Origin: JBDTVS01 sp040007095
GTDB lineage: Bacteria > Acidobacteriota > Vicinamibacteria > Vicinamibacterales > CAVVIG01
Direction of reading: 5' to 3'
DNA length: 64,000 bases
Assembly (NCBI GenBank): GCA_040007095.1
Contig: JBDTVS010000105.1
Coordinates: forward strand, 1-64,000
How positions within the stretch are numbered: the stretch's first letter is position 1; the number at the start of each line of letters is the position of its first letter. This document shows, in pieces, positions 8,975 to 16,584 of the stretch. The notes under the pieces are model-generated. The model was not told the DNA's origin. It saw only the letters and a list, made by a program, of their open reading frames with translations, and did not search any database. The position numbers and the translations under genes are program-made.

Positions 8975-9655
8975 ATGATGCGCCATGTCGACGCCGCTCC
9001 CTATCCGTGGCCTTACAACGGCGATCTGCGTCCCGACAACACCGTGGTGCTGATCATCGACATGCAGACCGATTTCTGCGGCAAGGGCGGATATGTCGAC
9101 GCGATGGGCTACGACCTGTCGCTCACGCGGGCGCCGATCCGGCCGATTCAGGATGTTCTCGCGGCCGCGCGCGGGCTGGGCTATCACATCCTGCACACAC
9201 GTGAAGGACACCGCCCCGATCTGTCCGATTTGCCTGCAAACAAGCGCTGGCGCAGCCAACGAATCGGCGCGGGCATCGGCGACCCGGGACCGTGTGGACG
9301 GATTCTGGTTCGCGGCGAGCCGGGCTGGGAAATCATTCCGGAGCTCGCCCCGCTTCCCGGTGAAACCGTCATCGACAAGCCCGGGAAAGGCTCCTTCTAC
9401 GCCACGGACCTGGACCTGGTGCTCCATCGCAAGAACATCCAGAACATCGCGCTCGCCGGCATCACGACCGACGTCTGCGTGCACACCACGATGCGCGACG
9501 CCAACGACCGCGGCTACGAGTGTCTGCTGCTGTCCGACTGTACCGGAGCCACCGATTGCGGAAATCACCTGGCGGCGATCAACATGATCAAAATGCAGGG
9601 CGGGGTGTTCGGCGCCGTCGCCGACTCACAAGCGTTCATCAAGGCGATGTCATGA
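8975..9655 (+). CDS. biuH: Biuret hydrolase-like cysteine hydrolase (isochorismatase fold)
   Basis: A 226-aa cytoplasmic amidase. Biuret hydrolase converts biuret to allophanate and ammonia in s-triazine/urea-derivative breakdown. The Asp-Lys-Cys triad of the family is in place: Asp29 in LIIDMQTDF, Lys135 in IDKPGKGSF and Cys168 in ITTDVCV. Segments PYPWPYNGDLRPDN, GYVDAMGYDLSL, REGHRPDLSDLPANKRW and QRIGAGIGDPGPCGRIL match what I recall of rhizobial BiuH closely, which is why I use the name. Two adjacent ATG codons (8975, 8978) are possible starts. The stop overlaps the next gene by ATGA, so the two are translationally coupled. Confidence 0.8.
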   Translation: MMRHVDAAPYPWPYNGDLRPDNTVVLIIDMQTDFCGKGGYVDAMGYDLSLTRAPIRPIQDVLAAARGLGYHILHTREGHRPDLSDLPANKRWRSQRIGAGIGDPGPCGRILVRGEPGWEIIPELAPLPGETVIDKPGKGSFYATDLDLVLHRKNIQNIALAGITTDVCVHTTMRDANDRGYECLLLSDCTGATDCGNHLAAINMIKMQGGVFGAVADSQAFIKAMS

Positions 9656-10329
9656 CCAAAGACCGCTCACTCATGGTGCAGGCGGAACCGTACCCGTTCG
9701 AGTTCATCCCCGCGAGCTGCGCATTACTGCTGATCGACCTGCAACGCGATTTCCTCGAGCCGGGCGGCTTCGGCGAAATGCTCGGCAACGATGTGTCGCA
9801 GCTCCGCCGGGTGATCGAGCCCAATCGGAAGCTGCTCGCCGCGTGGCGCGACAAAGGCCTGCCCGTGATGCACACCCGCGAAGGCCATCGTCCGGATCTG
9901 AGCGATCTACCGCCGGCCAAGAAGATCCGCGGCGGCGGCAAGACCACGATCGGGGATGTCGGGCCGATGGGGCGCATCCTCGTCCGCGGAGAGGCCGGGC
10001 ACGACATCATTCCCGAGCTCTATCCGCTGGCGTCGGAGCCGGTGATCGACAAGCCGGGGAAAGGGGCGTTCTTCGCGACCGACCTGCACGCGATCCTGCA
10101 GAACCGGGGCATTACACAGCTCATCGTCACCGGCGTGACGACGGAGGTGTGCGTGAACACGACGGTGCGCGAGGCCAACGACCGGGGCTACGACTGTCTC
10201 GTGCCGGAGGATTGCGTCGGATCCTATTTTCCGGAGTTCCAGACGATGGGTTTGAAGATGATCAAGGCTCAGGGCGGCATCTTTGGCTGGGTATCGGACT
10301 CAGAGAGCATTCTCGCGGCGCTCGCCTGA
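9652..10329 (+). CDS. Triuret hydrolase-like cysteine hydrolase (isochorismatase fold)
   Basis: A 225-aa paralogue of the preceding gene. The triad residues are Asp29 (LLIDLQRDF), Lys134 (IDKPGKGAF) and Cys167 (VTTEVCV). It differs from BiuH in the middle (LPPAKKIRGGGKTTIGDVGPMG) and near the C-terminus (EDCVGSYFPEFQTMGLKMIKAQGG). These features fit the sister clade containing triuret hydrolase, which cleaves triuret to carboxybiuret on the way to biuret. This substrate assignment is an inference; ureidoacrylate- or other ureide-type amidases of the superfamily remain possible. The start ATG at 9652 overlaps the upstream stop (ATGA). It is the second gene of a four-gene operon. Confidence 0.7.
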   Translation: MTKDRSLMVQAEPYPFEFIPASCALLLIDLQRDFLEPGGFGEMLGNDVSQLRRVIEPNRKLLAAWRDKGLPVMHTREGHRPDLSDLPPAKKIRGGGKTTIGDVGPMGRILVRGEAGHDIIPELYPLASEPVIDKPGKGAFFATDLHAILQNRGITQLIVTGVTTEVCVNTTVREANDRGYDCLVPEDCVGSYFPEFQTMGLKMIKAQGGIFGWVSDSESILAALA

Positions 10330-10365
10330 GCGCCCAACTCGACTCACACACAGGGAGACCACACC

Positions 10366-11970
10366 ATGTCAGTGATGAAACCCAAATTGTGGGTGCCCGG
10401 AGACTGGAGCGCGTTCTTCGGTTTCGGCACCAACATCCTCGTCAACCTGCTCACCCTCACCGGTCTGCTGCGGTTCGTCTTGAAGCTGCCCGACGAGATC
10501 GTATTCGGGCGCATCCTGCCGGCCACCGGCCTCATGCTGTGCCTGTCCACGCTTTACTACGCCTGGCTGGCCTACGGCCTCGCCAAGAAGACCGGGCGGA
10601 CCGACGTCTGCGCGCTGCCGTCGGGCATCAGCGTGCCCCACATGTTCATCGTCACCTTCGTGATCATGCTGCCAATCGCCGCGAGAACGGGCGACCCGAT
10701 CAAGGGCTGGGAGGCGGGGCTGACGTGGGTGTTCATCCAGAGCTTCGTGCTGATGATCGGCGGCTTCGTCGGACCCTTCATCAGGAAGATCACCCCGCGC
10801 GCCGCGCTGCTCGGCACGCTCGCGGGCGTCTCGGTCACGTTCATCTCGATGGCTCCGGCGCTTCAGACGTTCATGACGCCGGTGATTGGCATCACGTGCT
10901 TTGCCATCATTCTCTTGAGCTGGTTCGGCGGTATCGGCTACGGCGGCATGCCGGCCGGCCTGATCGCCATTGCGGTCGGCACGCTCATCGCCTGGGGATC
11001 GACCGCCGTCGGCCTCAACTTCGGCGACATGACGATCAAGGGGCTGACGGACTCGGTCGCCAACTTTGGCTTCCATGTGCCGATTCCGGCGTTCGGGCAC
11101 GTCTTCTCCGGCTTCCAGTTCCTCGGCGTGATCCTGATTACGGCGATTCCTTTCGGGATCTACGACCTGGTCGAGGCGATCGACAACGTGGAGAGCGCCG
11201 CGGTCGCCGGCGACAGCTTTCCAACCACGCGCGTGCTGACCGCCGACGGCGTCGTGAGCCTGATCGGGTCGATGATGGGAAACCCGTACATCAACGCCGT
11301 CTACATCGGACATCCGGGCTGGAAGGCCATGGGCGGACGCATCGGCTATTCTGCCGCGACAGGGGTCATGGTCATCCTGCTGTGCTGGTTTGGCACCATC
11401 TCGTTGATGCTGGCGCTGATTCCCACCGTGGCCATCCTGCCGATTCTGCTCTATATCGGGATGTTGATCGGCTCGCAGGCCTTCCAGGAAACGCCGAAGA
11501 GTCACGCGCCCGCGATTGTGCTGGCCCTGGTGCCGCACCTGGCCAACTGGGGACTCACGCAGATCAACAACTCGTTGGCGGCAGCCGGCACGGTGGTGGC
11601 GACGCTCACACCGGCGCAAATGACCGATCTCGTCGGCAAGATGAAAGATCAGGGCGTGCTGTACGACGGGCTGCGGGTGCTCGGCGGAGGATCGATCCTC
11701 GGCGGGCTCATTCTCGGCGCCATCGCGGTGTTCATCATCGACCGCGACTTCATGAAGGCGTCCGCGTTCTCGCTGGCCGGGGCGGCTCTCACGTTCTTCG
11801 GCTTCATGCACGGCGAACAGATCGGCATCGGACAGACACCGACCGTGGCGGTCAGCTATCTGGTCATTGCCGGCATCTTCGTGGCCTGCGCCAAATTCGC
11901 GACGGTCACCGAGAAGGCTGTCGAGCGAGCCCACGACGGACACGGCGAAGGGATTCCGGCGGAAGCGTGA
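10366..11970 (+). CDS. NCS2-type purine/xanthine/uracil-family permease
   Basis: A 534-aa inner-membrane transporter with about 12-14 hydrophobic segments. The N-terminus FFGFGTNILVNLLTLTGLL and the ALPSGISVPHMFIVTFVIML block (about 82-102) resemble the re-entrant first half-repeat of xanthine/uracil permeases. The second half carries PFGIYDLVEAIDNVESAAVAG (about 262-282), with the acidic residue typical of the substrate/proton site, followed by MMGNPYINAVYIGHPGWKAMGGRIGY. NCS2 proteins carry nucleobases, urate and related ureides by proton symport. Its position between the amidases and the AtzF-like domain suggests that it imports their substrate. A GGAGA-type ribosome binding site precedes the ATG; a GTG/TGA overlap couples it to the next gene. 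Confidence 0.8.
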   Translation: MSVMKPKLWVPGDWSAFFGFGTNILVNLLTLTGLLRFVLKLPDEIVFGRILPATGLMLCLSTLYYAWLAYGLAKKTGRTDVCALPSGISVPHMFIVTFVIMLPIAARTGDPIKGWEAGLTWVFIQSFVLMIGGFVGPFIRKITPRAALLGTLAGVSVTFISMAPALQTFMTPVIGITCFAIILLSWFGGIGYGGMPAGLIAIAVGTLIAWGSTAVGLNFGDMTIKGLTDSVANFGFHVPIPAFGHVFSGFQFLGVILITAIPFGIYDLVEAIDNVESAAVAGDSFPTTRVLTADGVVSLIGSMMGNPYINAVYIGHPGWKAMGGRIGYSAATGVMVILLCWFGTISLMLALIPTVAILPILLYIGMLIGSQAFQETPKSHAPAIVLALVPHLANWGLTQINNSLAAAGTVVATLTPAQMTDLVGKMKDQGVLYDGLRVLGGGSILGGLILGAIAVFIIDRDFMKASAFSLAGAALTFFGFMHGEQIGIGQTPTVAVSYLVIAGIFVACAKFATVTEKAVERAHDGHGEGIPAEA

Positions 11971-12368
11971 CCGAAGAGGCGGGCCGTGCCTCGCACGTTC
12001 TCCTGGCGGTGAACGGCACGTTGATGCGGGGCCTCGAGCTCAACCCCAACCTGCTGGCGGCGGGCGGAGCGTATGTTCGCGACGCGACGACGTCGCCGTC
12101 GTACCGTTTGTGGTCGATCGGCGGTCGCCACCCGGCCATGGTGCGTGTCACCAATGGCGGCGCGGCGGTCGCCGTCGAGGTCTGGTCGGTCCCAGCGGAG
12201 GGCGTGGCGTCGATTCTCGTGCACGAACCCGACGGCCTGACCATCGGAAAAATACGGCTGGCAGATGGATCGACGGTGCTGGGCGTGCTTGGAGAGCCGG
12301 CCCTCTGCGAAGGCCAGGAAGAGATCACGGCGTTCGGCGGATGGCGGGCCTACCTCGCCGCCAGGTGA
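11967..12368 (+). CDS. Free-standing allophanate hydrolase C-terminal domain protein
   Basis: A 133-aa protein matching the C-terminal domain that follows the amidase domain in AtzF/DUR1-type allophanate hydrolases. It has an N-terminal LLAVNGTLMRGLELNPNL, then FVRDA-like TTSPSYRLWSIGG, GGAAVAVEVWSVP, and the diagnostic ending EITAFGGWRAYLA. In the full enzymes this domain is thought to process the carboxycarbamate product of the amidase domain. Here it is encoded alone. The start is GTG at 11967, overlapping the permease stop (GTGA). No amidase domain (GGSS-S-K triad) is encoded nearby, so allophanate itself must be handled by a gene outside the window or by a different route. Confidence 0.7.
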   Translation: MTEEAGRASHVLLAVNGTLMRGLELNPNLLAAGGAYVRDATTSPSYRLWSIGGRHPAMVRVTNGGAAVAVEVWSVPAEGVASILVHEPDGLTIGKIRLADGSTVLGVLGEPALCEGQEEITAFGGWRAYLAAR

Positions 12369-12424
12369 CGATTGGCGGTCGGCGGCGGTTGAAACAAGGA
12401 TGGATTCTGTTGACGCAGCGTTAG

Positions 12425-12622
12425 CAGCCCGTAGTGAAAGTCCGTCGTCGCACCGAGGCGGACGATGCGCCCGGATCGCAAGGCGCGAAACGCGAGAATA
12501 CCGGGAGCATTTGAGCGTTGAGTAACGCCGCGAGGCCCGGGGCCCCCAACGCGGCACCCGCGTTGGGGTGGGAAGCGGGATGCAGCGTTCGCCGAATGCA
12601 GACGGACTTTTACCACGGGCTG
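12425..12622. repeat. Paired-end repeat element, about 198 bp (type CAGCCCGT)
   Basis: The left end CAGCCCGTAGTGAAAGTCCG (12425 onward) and the right end (12601-12622) are inverted repeats matching at 20 of 22 positions. Inside is a core (about 12475-12530) with GCAAGGCGCGA, GAATACCGGGAG and GAGTAACGCCGCG, shared with the elements at 32916 and 59122. A hairpin CCCCAACGC...GCGTTGGGG (about 12544-12569) follows. No protein is encoded. It lies between the biuret operon and pfk and may contain or displace the pfk promoter. Confidence 0.85.
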
Positions 12623-12732
12623 TGAGCCGGGGCTGTGATACTTTCGACGCCGTAGCATCCTCGTCCAGTGTTCGCGGTCGTAGAGAATGCGGCGCACGGT
12701 GACGGGACGGATCGGGGAGAACAGCAACGGCT

Positions 12733-14136
12733 ATGAAACGAATCGGCATTCTGACTGCCGGAGGGGATACACCTGCACTGAACGCCGCCATCCACGGCGC
12801 GGTCGTGCGCGCCAACCGGCTACGCATTGAAATCTTCGGATTGATCAAGGGCTTCAACTGCCTGTTCAACCCGCGCGTGCCGCACGTGCACTTGAATCCG
12901 CTGTTTCAGGAGATTCCCGAGCTCGATGCCACCAAGGGCGGCACGCTCATCGGCTCCTCGCGAGACTACGTCGATCCGACCAAGAAAGACGACCTCGACC
13001 TCGTCACATCGCGCCTGCACAAGCTGGGCATCGAAGGGCTGATCTGCGTCGGAGGCGACGGCACGCTGAACGGGCTGCAGCCGCTCGCCGAGCGACTGCC
13101 CACCGTCCTCGCCCCGAAGACGATCGACAACGATCTCGGGCTGAATTATCCAAGCGAGCCCGACGAATGGGTCCGCGTCCGCGAGCCCGGCGCCAACCGC
13201 GGGCACCGCTACACCCGCACGGCGTCGAGCGCCGTGTTCGACCTCAATCAAATCGTCAACTACGCGACGCCCGGCTATGCCACCGCGGTGCTGGTGACCG
13301 CGCAAGGCGTTGAGCGCATCCGCACCACCGCCGAAAGCCATCGACGCATCGCGATTATCGAAGTCATGGGCCGGCACTCCGGCTACATCGCGCTCGGCAC
13401 GGCGTACGGCCAGCCGGATATCATCCTGATTCCCGAGCATCCGCTCGACACCGAGCTACTGGTCGAGCGCGTCAGGCATCTTTACGACCTCCAGAAGAAT
13501 GTCGTCATCGTCTGCGGCGAGGGCATCGTCGACGAGCAGGGCACCGAGCTCGGCGCCGAGTCGACATCCACCGACCCGGCCGGCAACGTCGCGTTGAGCG
13601 GAGCCGCGGAGGCGCTGCGCACGAAGATGATCGAGAGGCTGGGCGACCGCTATTTCCAACGCTACCGGCGCGGCGGCTCTGCCCGGGAGGCGATCTTCAC
13701 CAGAAAGGTCGGACACACGCAGCGTGGCGGACGGCCGATTCTGTTCGACCGATTCTACGCCGCGCAGCTCGGTTCGAAAGCCGTCGACCTGCTCGTCGAG
13801 GGACGCAACAACGCGGTGTCGATTCTCCAATACAACACCGACAAGGGGTTTCACGTCGAAGGCTACGACGCCAATCGTTTTCGCGATCGATGGGGCTTGA
13901 TTCACGCCCGCCAGATGCATCCCGCGCTCTACGATCCACTGTTGATGAAGCCCTCGAGATTGGGCATCGACTATCTGCTGCCGATCTTCACCGACGCGAT
14001 CGGCTACGACGACGCGGAGCACATGCGCCAGACGCTGTTCGACGCCGGCAACCTGTCGCAGCCGTACCATTCGATCAACACCGACGTCCACAAGCGCATC
14101 CGCTATCTCGAGGCCGAGACCGAACCGCAGGATTGA
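12733..14136 (+). CDS. pfkA: 6-phosphofructokinase
   Basis: A 467-aa phosphofructokinase (fructose-6-phosphate to fructose-1,6-bisphosphate). Signatures are ILTAGGDTPALN (6-17), VGGDGTLNG (106-114), PKTIDNDL (128-135) and MGRHSGYIALG (212-222). In family numbering the nucleotide-site residue is Gly (GGDG), which favours ATP, while the next is Lys (PKTIDND), a residue seen in PPi enzymes and in some ATP enzymes such as trypanosomal PFK; ATP use is therefore likely but not certain. There is an extra segment of about 35 residues (139-175) between TIDND and the usual FG.TA region, and the protein is longer than the E. coli form. Single gene downstream of a repeat element. Confidence 0.93.
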   Translation: MKRIGILTAGGDTPALNAAIHGAVVRANRLRIEIFGLIKGFNCLFNPRVPHVHLNPLFQEIPELDATKGGTLIGSSRDYVDPTKKDDLDLVTSRLHKLGIEGLICVGGDGTLNGLQPLAERLPTVLAPKTIDNDLGLNYPSEPDEWVRVREPGANRGHRYTRTASSAVFDLNQIVNYATPGYATAVLVTAQGVERIRTTAESHRRIAIIEVMGRHSGYIALGTAYGQPDIILIPEHPLDTELLVERVRHLYDLQKNVVIVCGEGIVDEQGTELGAESTSTDPAGNVALSGAAEALRTKMIERLGDRYFQRYRRGGSAREAIFTRKVGHTQRGGRPILFDRFYAAQLGSKAVDLLVEGRNNAVSILQYNTDKGFHVEGYDANRFRDRWGLIHARQMHPALYDPLLMKPSRLGIDYLLPIFTDAIGYDDAEHMRQTLFDAGNLSQPYHSINTDVHKRIRYLEAETEPQD

Positions 14137-14200
14137 CGGAGCCGCGCCGGCCCCGCTGCGCGGCGCATGCCGGTCGATTCACACTGGACGACCGTGAGCT

Positions 14201-14914
14201 CTACTGCAGCGTGAAGTTGACGGTGACCGTCATGACGACCGGCACCGGTTGACCGTTGAGTGTCGGCGTCGTGAATTCCCATTGCTTCACGGCGTCGAGG
14301 GCAGCGGCATCCAGCAGAGGAATTGATCGCAGGATTTTCGCATCGATAACCCTACCACTCGTGCTGATCGTGGCCTCGATGATCACCACGCCTTGTACCC
14401 GTGCGGCCCGTGCGATTGCGGGATACTCCACCGCTACGCTGTTGGTACGCGTAGGTGCTTTGACCAGACCGCCGACCGCGACCGGCTGTTGTTGCTGGCT
14501 GACAACCGGCGCCGGCGGCGGTGTAACAGGCTTCAACTCGGTCGTAATCGCGGCCGGCAGTGATTCGCTTCCCGGAATTTGGTCGATCGGAAGGTTGTCG
14601 GCCACAACGACGACCCGTTGGGATTCCGGCGTGAAGCCGTCCGGCGCATTGATCGGCGTGATGTTCGGACTGCTGCTGATCGGCCTGCTCGCCACATCGT
14701 CGCGCCTCGTCGGCGGTGACGGGAGCGCCGGAGGTCGAACGTCGACCTGAACGAAGTTGATCGCCTCAACGACTGGCATCGGCAACGCGAACGTAAATAA
14801 CGACCAGCACGCAACGACCGAGACGATCAAAACGGGAATCGACGCAAACGGAGCGACGATCGAGTTGCGAAGCCTGGCACGATGAGTCACGACATCGCGG
14901 AACATGTCACGCAT
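14201..14914 (-). CDS. TonB-family energy transducer
   Basis: A 237-aa protein with the TonB layout. A short cytoplasmic N-terminus is followed by one transmembrane helix (VLIVSVVACWSLFTFALPMPV), then a proline-rich spacer (PPALPSPPTRR, KPVTPPPAPVV) and a C-terminal TonB domain (VEYPAIARAARVQGVVIIEATI through WEFTTPTLNGQPVPVVMTVTVNF). It would pass proton-motive force to outer-membrane receptors such as the two at 24289 and 27340. The start at 14914 has GGAGG 8 bases upstream; an upstream ATG (14980) is less well placed. No exbB/exbD adjacent. Confidence 0.85.
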   Translation of the reverse strand: MRDMFRDVVTHRARLRNSIVAPFASIPVLIVSVVACWSLFTFALPMPVVEAINFVQVDVRPPALPSPPTRRDDVASRPISSSPNITPINAPDGFTPESQRVVVVADNLPIDQIPGSESLPAAITTELKPVTPPPAPVVSQQQQPVAVGGLVKAPTRTNSVAVEYPAIARAARVQGVVIIEATISTSGRVIDAKILRSIPLLDAAALDAVKQWEFTTPTLNGQPVPVVMTVTVNFTLQ

Positions 14915-15113
14915 CGGGCGACCCTCCTTCGACATGCCGTTGACCCGACGCGCCTTGGAAGCGGATGTCATCGGTGTCAATCGACGAACACTTCGTTAGA
15001 CACCAACGTTCGCGAAACGGGCGCGCGTCGTCGGTCTGTGGTGGCTGTTGAAGCGGACTCGCGCGATCTTGTCTGTTTTCTGGTCATGCTCACGTGTGAA
15101 ATTCCGAACGGCA

Positions 15114-16421
15114 TCACGCTCTCAGACCAACCGGCGACGACCTCATCCATCGGACAATCCCCGCGACCCCGTCGACGGCGACCTGCGCGCCGTCCGGAAT
15201 GCGACGGGTGGCATCGTCGACGCCCAGGACCATCGGGATTCCTCGCTCGCGCGCGAGCGAGGCGAAGTGCGAGGTGCTGCCGCCGCGCTCGGTCACGACG
15301 CCCGCCACGCGAGACAGGACGTGCGCGAGCGCGGGTCCGGCGACCCTGGTGACCAGCACGTCGCCGGTCGCGACGCGCGATAACTCACACTCACAGTTGA
15401 TCACCACGGCACGGCCTACGCCCCATCCCACGCCTGCGGGATGTCCGCTGACCCGTGGATGCTGCAGCCAGATCTCATCGGGCACATGCGCCGGGTGAAT
15501 GCCGAGCGGCCGCGCCTGCAGCAGCTTGAATCCACCTTCGTCGAGCGCCCATTCGATTTCAACCGGACCGCCTTGCACCTCTTCGGCCCGCCGCAGCAGA
15601 CGTGCGATATCGGAAATTTGCGATGACTCGAGACACGGCTTGCTGGCGAGCGCGCGGGGCACGGCCTGAGTCGCCGGCGTGCGATGGGTGCACCCGACGC
15701 TGTGGTCTTTCTGGCCGACGGCCACATGCAGGAGCTCGCCCTCCAGACTGAGCTCGAATCGATCGGGCGTCACTTCACCTTGCGCGATCGCCGAGCCAAG
15801 TCCCCACGTTGCAGTCACCACCATCTCTCCGGTTGCCGTCCGGCTCAAACCGCCGCCGGCCGCCTTCGCGGCGACCAGCGGCTGCACCAGCACCGCCATG
15901 GCTGTATCCGCCGGGTCGAGATCGTGCGTCGCCATGTATCGGAGCGCCCGTGTCGACCACAGCGCTGCCCAGCAGGCGCGAACGGCGGTCAGAAATTCCG
16001 ATTCGTGCTCGATGCCGAGATAGCTTTCGAATTGTCCGGCGAAGTTGGCACCGTCACGATCTTCGACCAGCGCCGACGATCGCACCACCGTGGGCTCGCC
16101 GGTTCTCGCGACGAGCGCTCGCCACGCCTCGAGCAGGGGCTCGACGACAGGCTCCGCGATCGGCTGTGCGAGCAGCTCGAGCTTCATCCGCAGGGCGTGC
16201 TGCCGGGCCTCCGCAGGATCGGACGCGGCAAACGCGCCTCGCGCCGACGACTCGAGATCCAGTGCCGCGAGCTGAAGACGGTACGCCGCGGCGTCGATGC
16301 AAAACCCATCCGGGATGGGAAGGCCCGCTTGCCCCAGCGCGGCCTGATTGGCCGCCTTTGGACCGAAGCGGTTGGCATCGACCGCCTCGGGCGAGGACAG
16401 CGGAACGATCAGTGAATCCAT
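15114..16421 (-). CDS. Compact PEP-utilising phosphotransferase (PPDK/PEP synthase/Rph-like N-terminal plus His domain)
   Basis: A 435-aa protein. Residues 1-305 form a PPDK/PEP-synthase ATP-grasp domain: KAANQAALGQAGLPIPDGF, VVRSSALVEDRDGANFAGQFES and VEIEWALDEGGFKLLQARPL. Residues about 330-430 form the swivelling PEP-utilising mobile domain with the phosphohistidine in TERGGSTSHFASLARERGIPMV (His385). The C-terminal PEP/pyruvate barrel of PPDK and the middle binding domain of rifampin phosphotransferase are both absent, so the acceptor is unclear. It may phosphorylate a small molecule or act with a separate domain. The start at 16421 is preferred over 16472, whose first residues translate the flanking hairpin repeat. 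Confidence 0.75.
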   Translation of the reverse strand: MDSLIVPLSSPEAVDANRFGPKAANQAALGQAGLPIPDGFCIDAAAYRLQLAALDLESSARGAFAASDPAEARQHALRMKLELLAQPIAEPVVEPLLEAWRALVARTGEPTVVRSSALVEDRDGANFAGQFESYLGIEHESEFLTAVRACWAALWSTRALRYMATHDLDPADTAMAVLVQPLVAAKAAGGGLSRTATGEMVVTATWGLGSAIAQGEVTPDRFELSLEGELLHVAVGQKDHSVGCTHRTPATQAVPRALASKPCLESSQISDIARLLRRAEEVQGGPVEIEWALDEGGFKLLQARPLGIHPAHVPDEIWLQHPRVSGHPAGVGWGVGRAVVINCECELSRVATGDVLVTRVAGPALAHVLSRVAGVVTERGGSTSHFASLARERGIPMVLGVDDATRRIPDGAQVAVDGVAGIVRWMRSSPVGLRA

Positions 16422-16437
16422 CAATTCGTCAATCCCA

Positions 16438-16510
16438 AATGCAACCACAAAAACACGAAGGCACGAAGGCACGAGAAGTGAGCTCCTTCACGCGCATTCG
16501 TGCCCTCTGA
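16438..16510. repeat. Low-complexity periodic hairpin (AAATGCAACCAC type)
   Basis: The sequence begins AAATGCAACCACAAAAACAC and continues as GAAGGCAC repeats. A partly complementary ATTCGTGCCCTC lies on the other side of a short loop. It lies just upstream of the PEP-utilising gene start and downstream of the M24 gene (both minus strand). Its first 12 bases match those of the element at 20086. Confidence 0.6.
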
Positions 16511-16584
16511 CAAGTCAACCTGCCAACGAGCTGGCCGCGCCATCGATGGCCAGCCCGTTGACAGACTCGATTCAGACAACAGGA

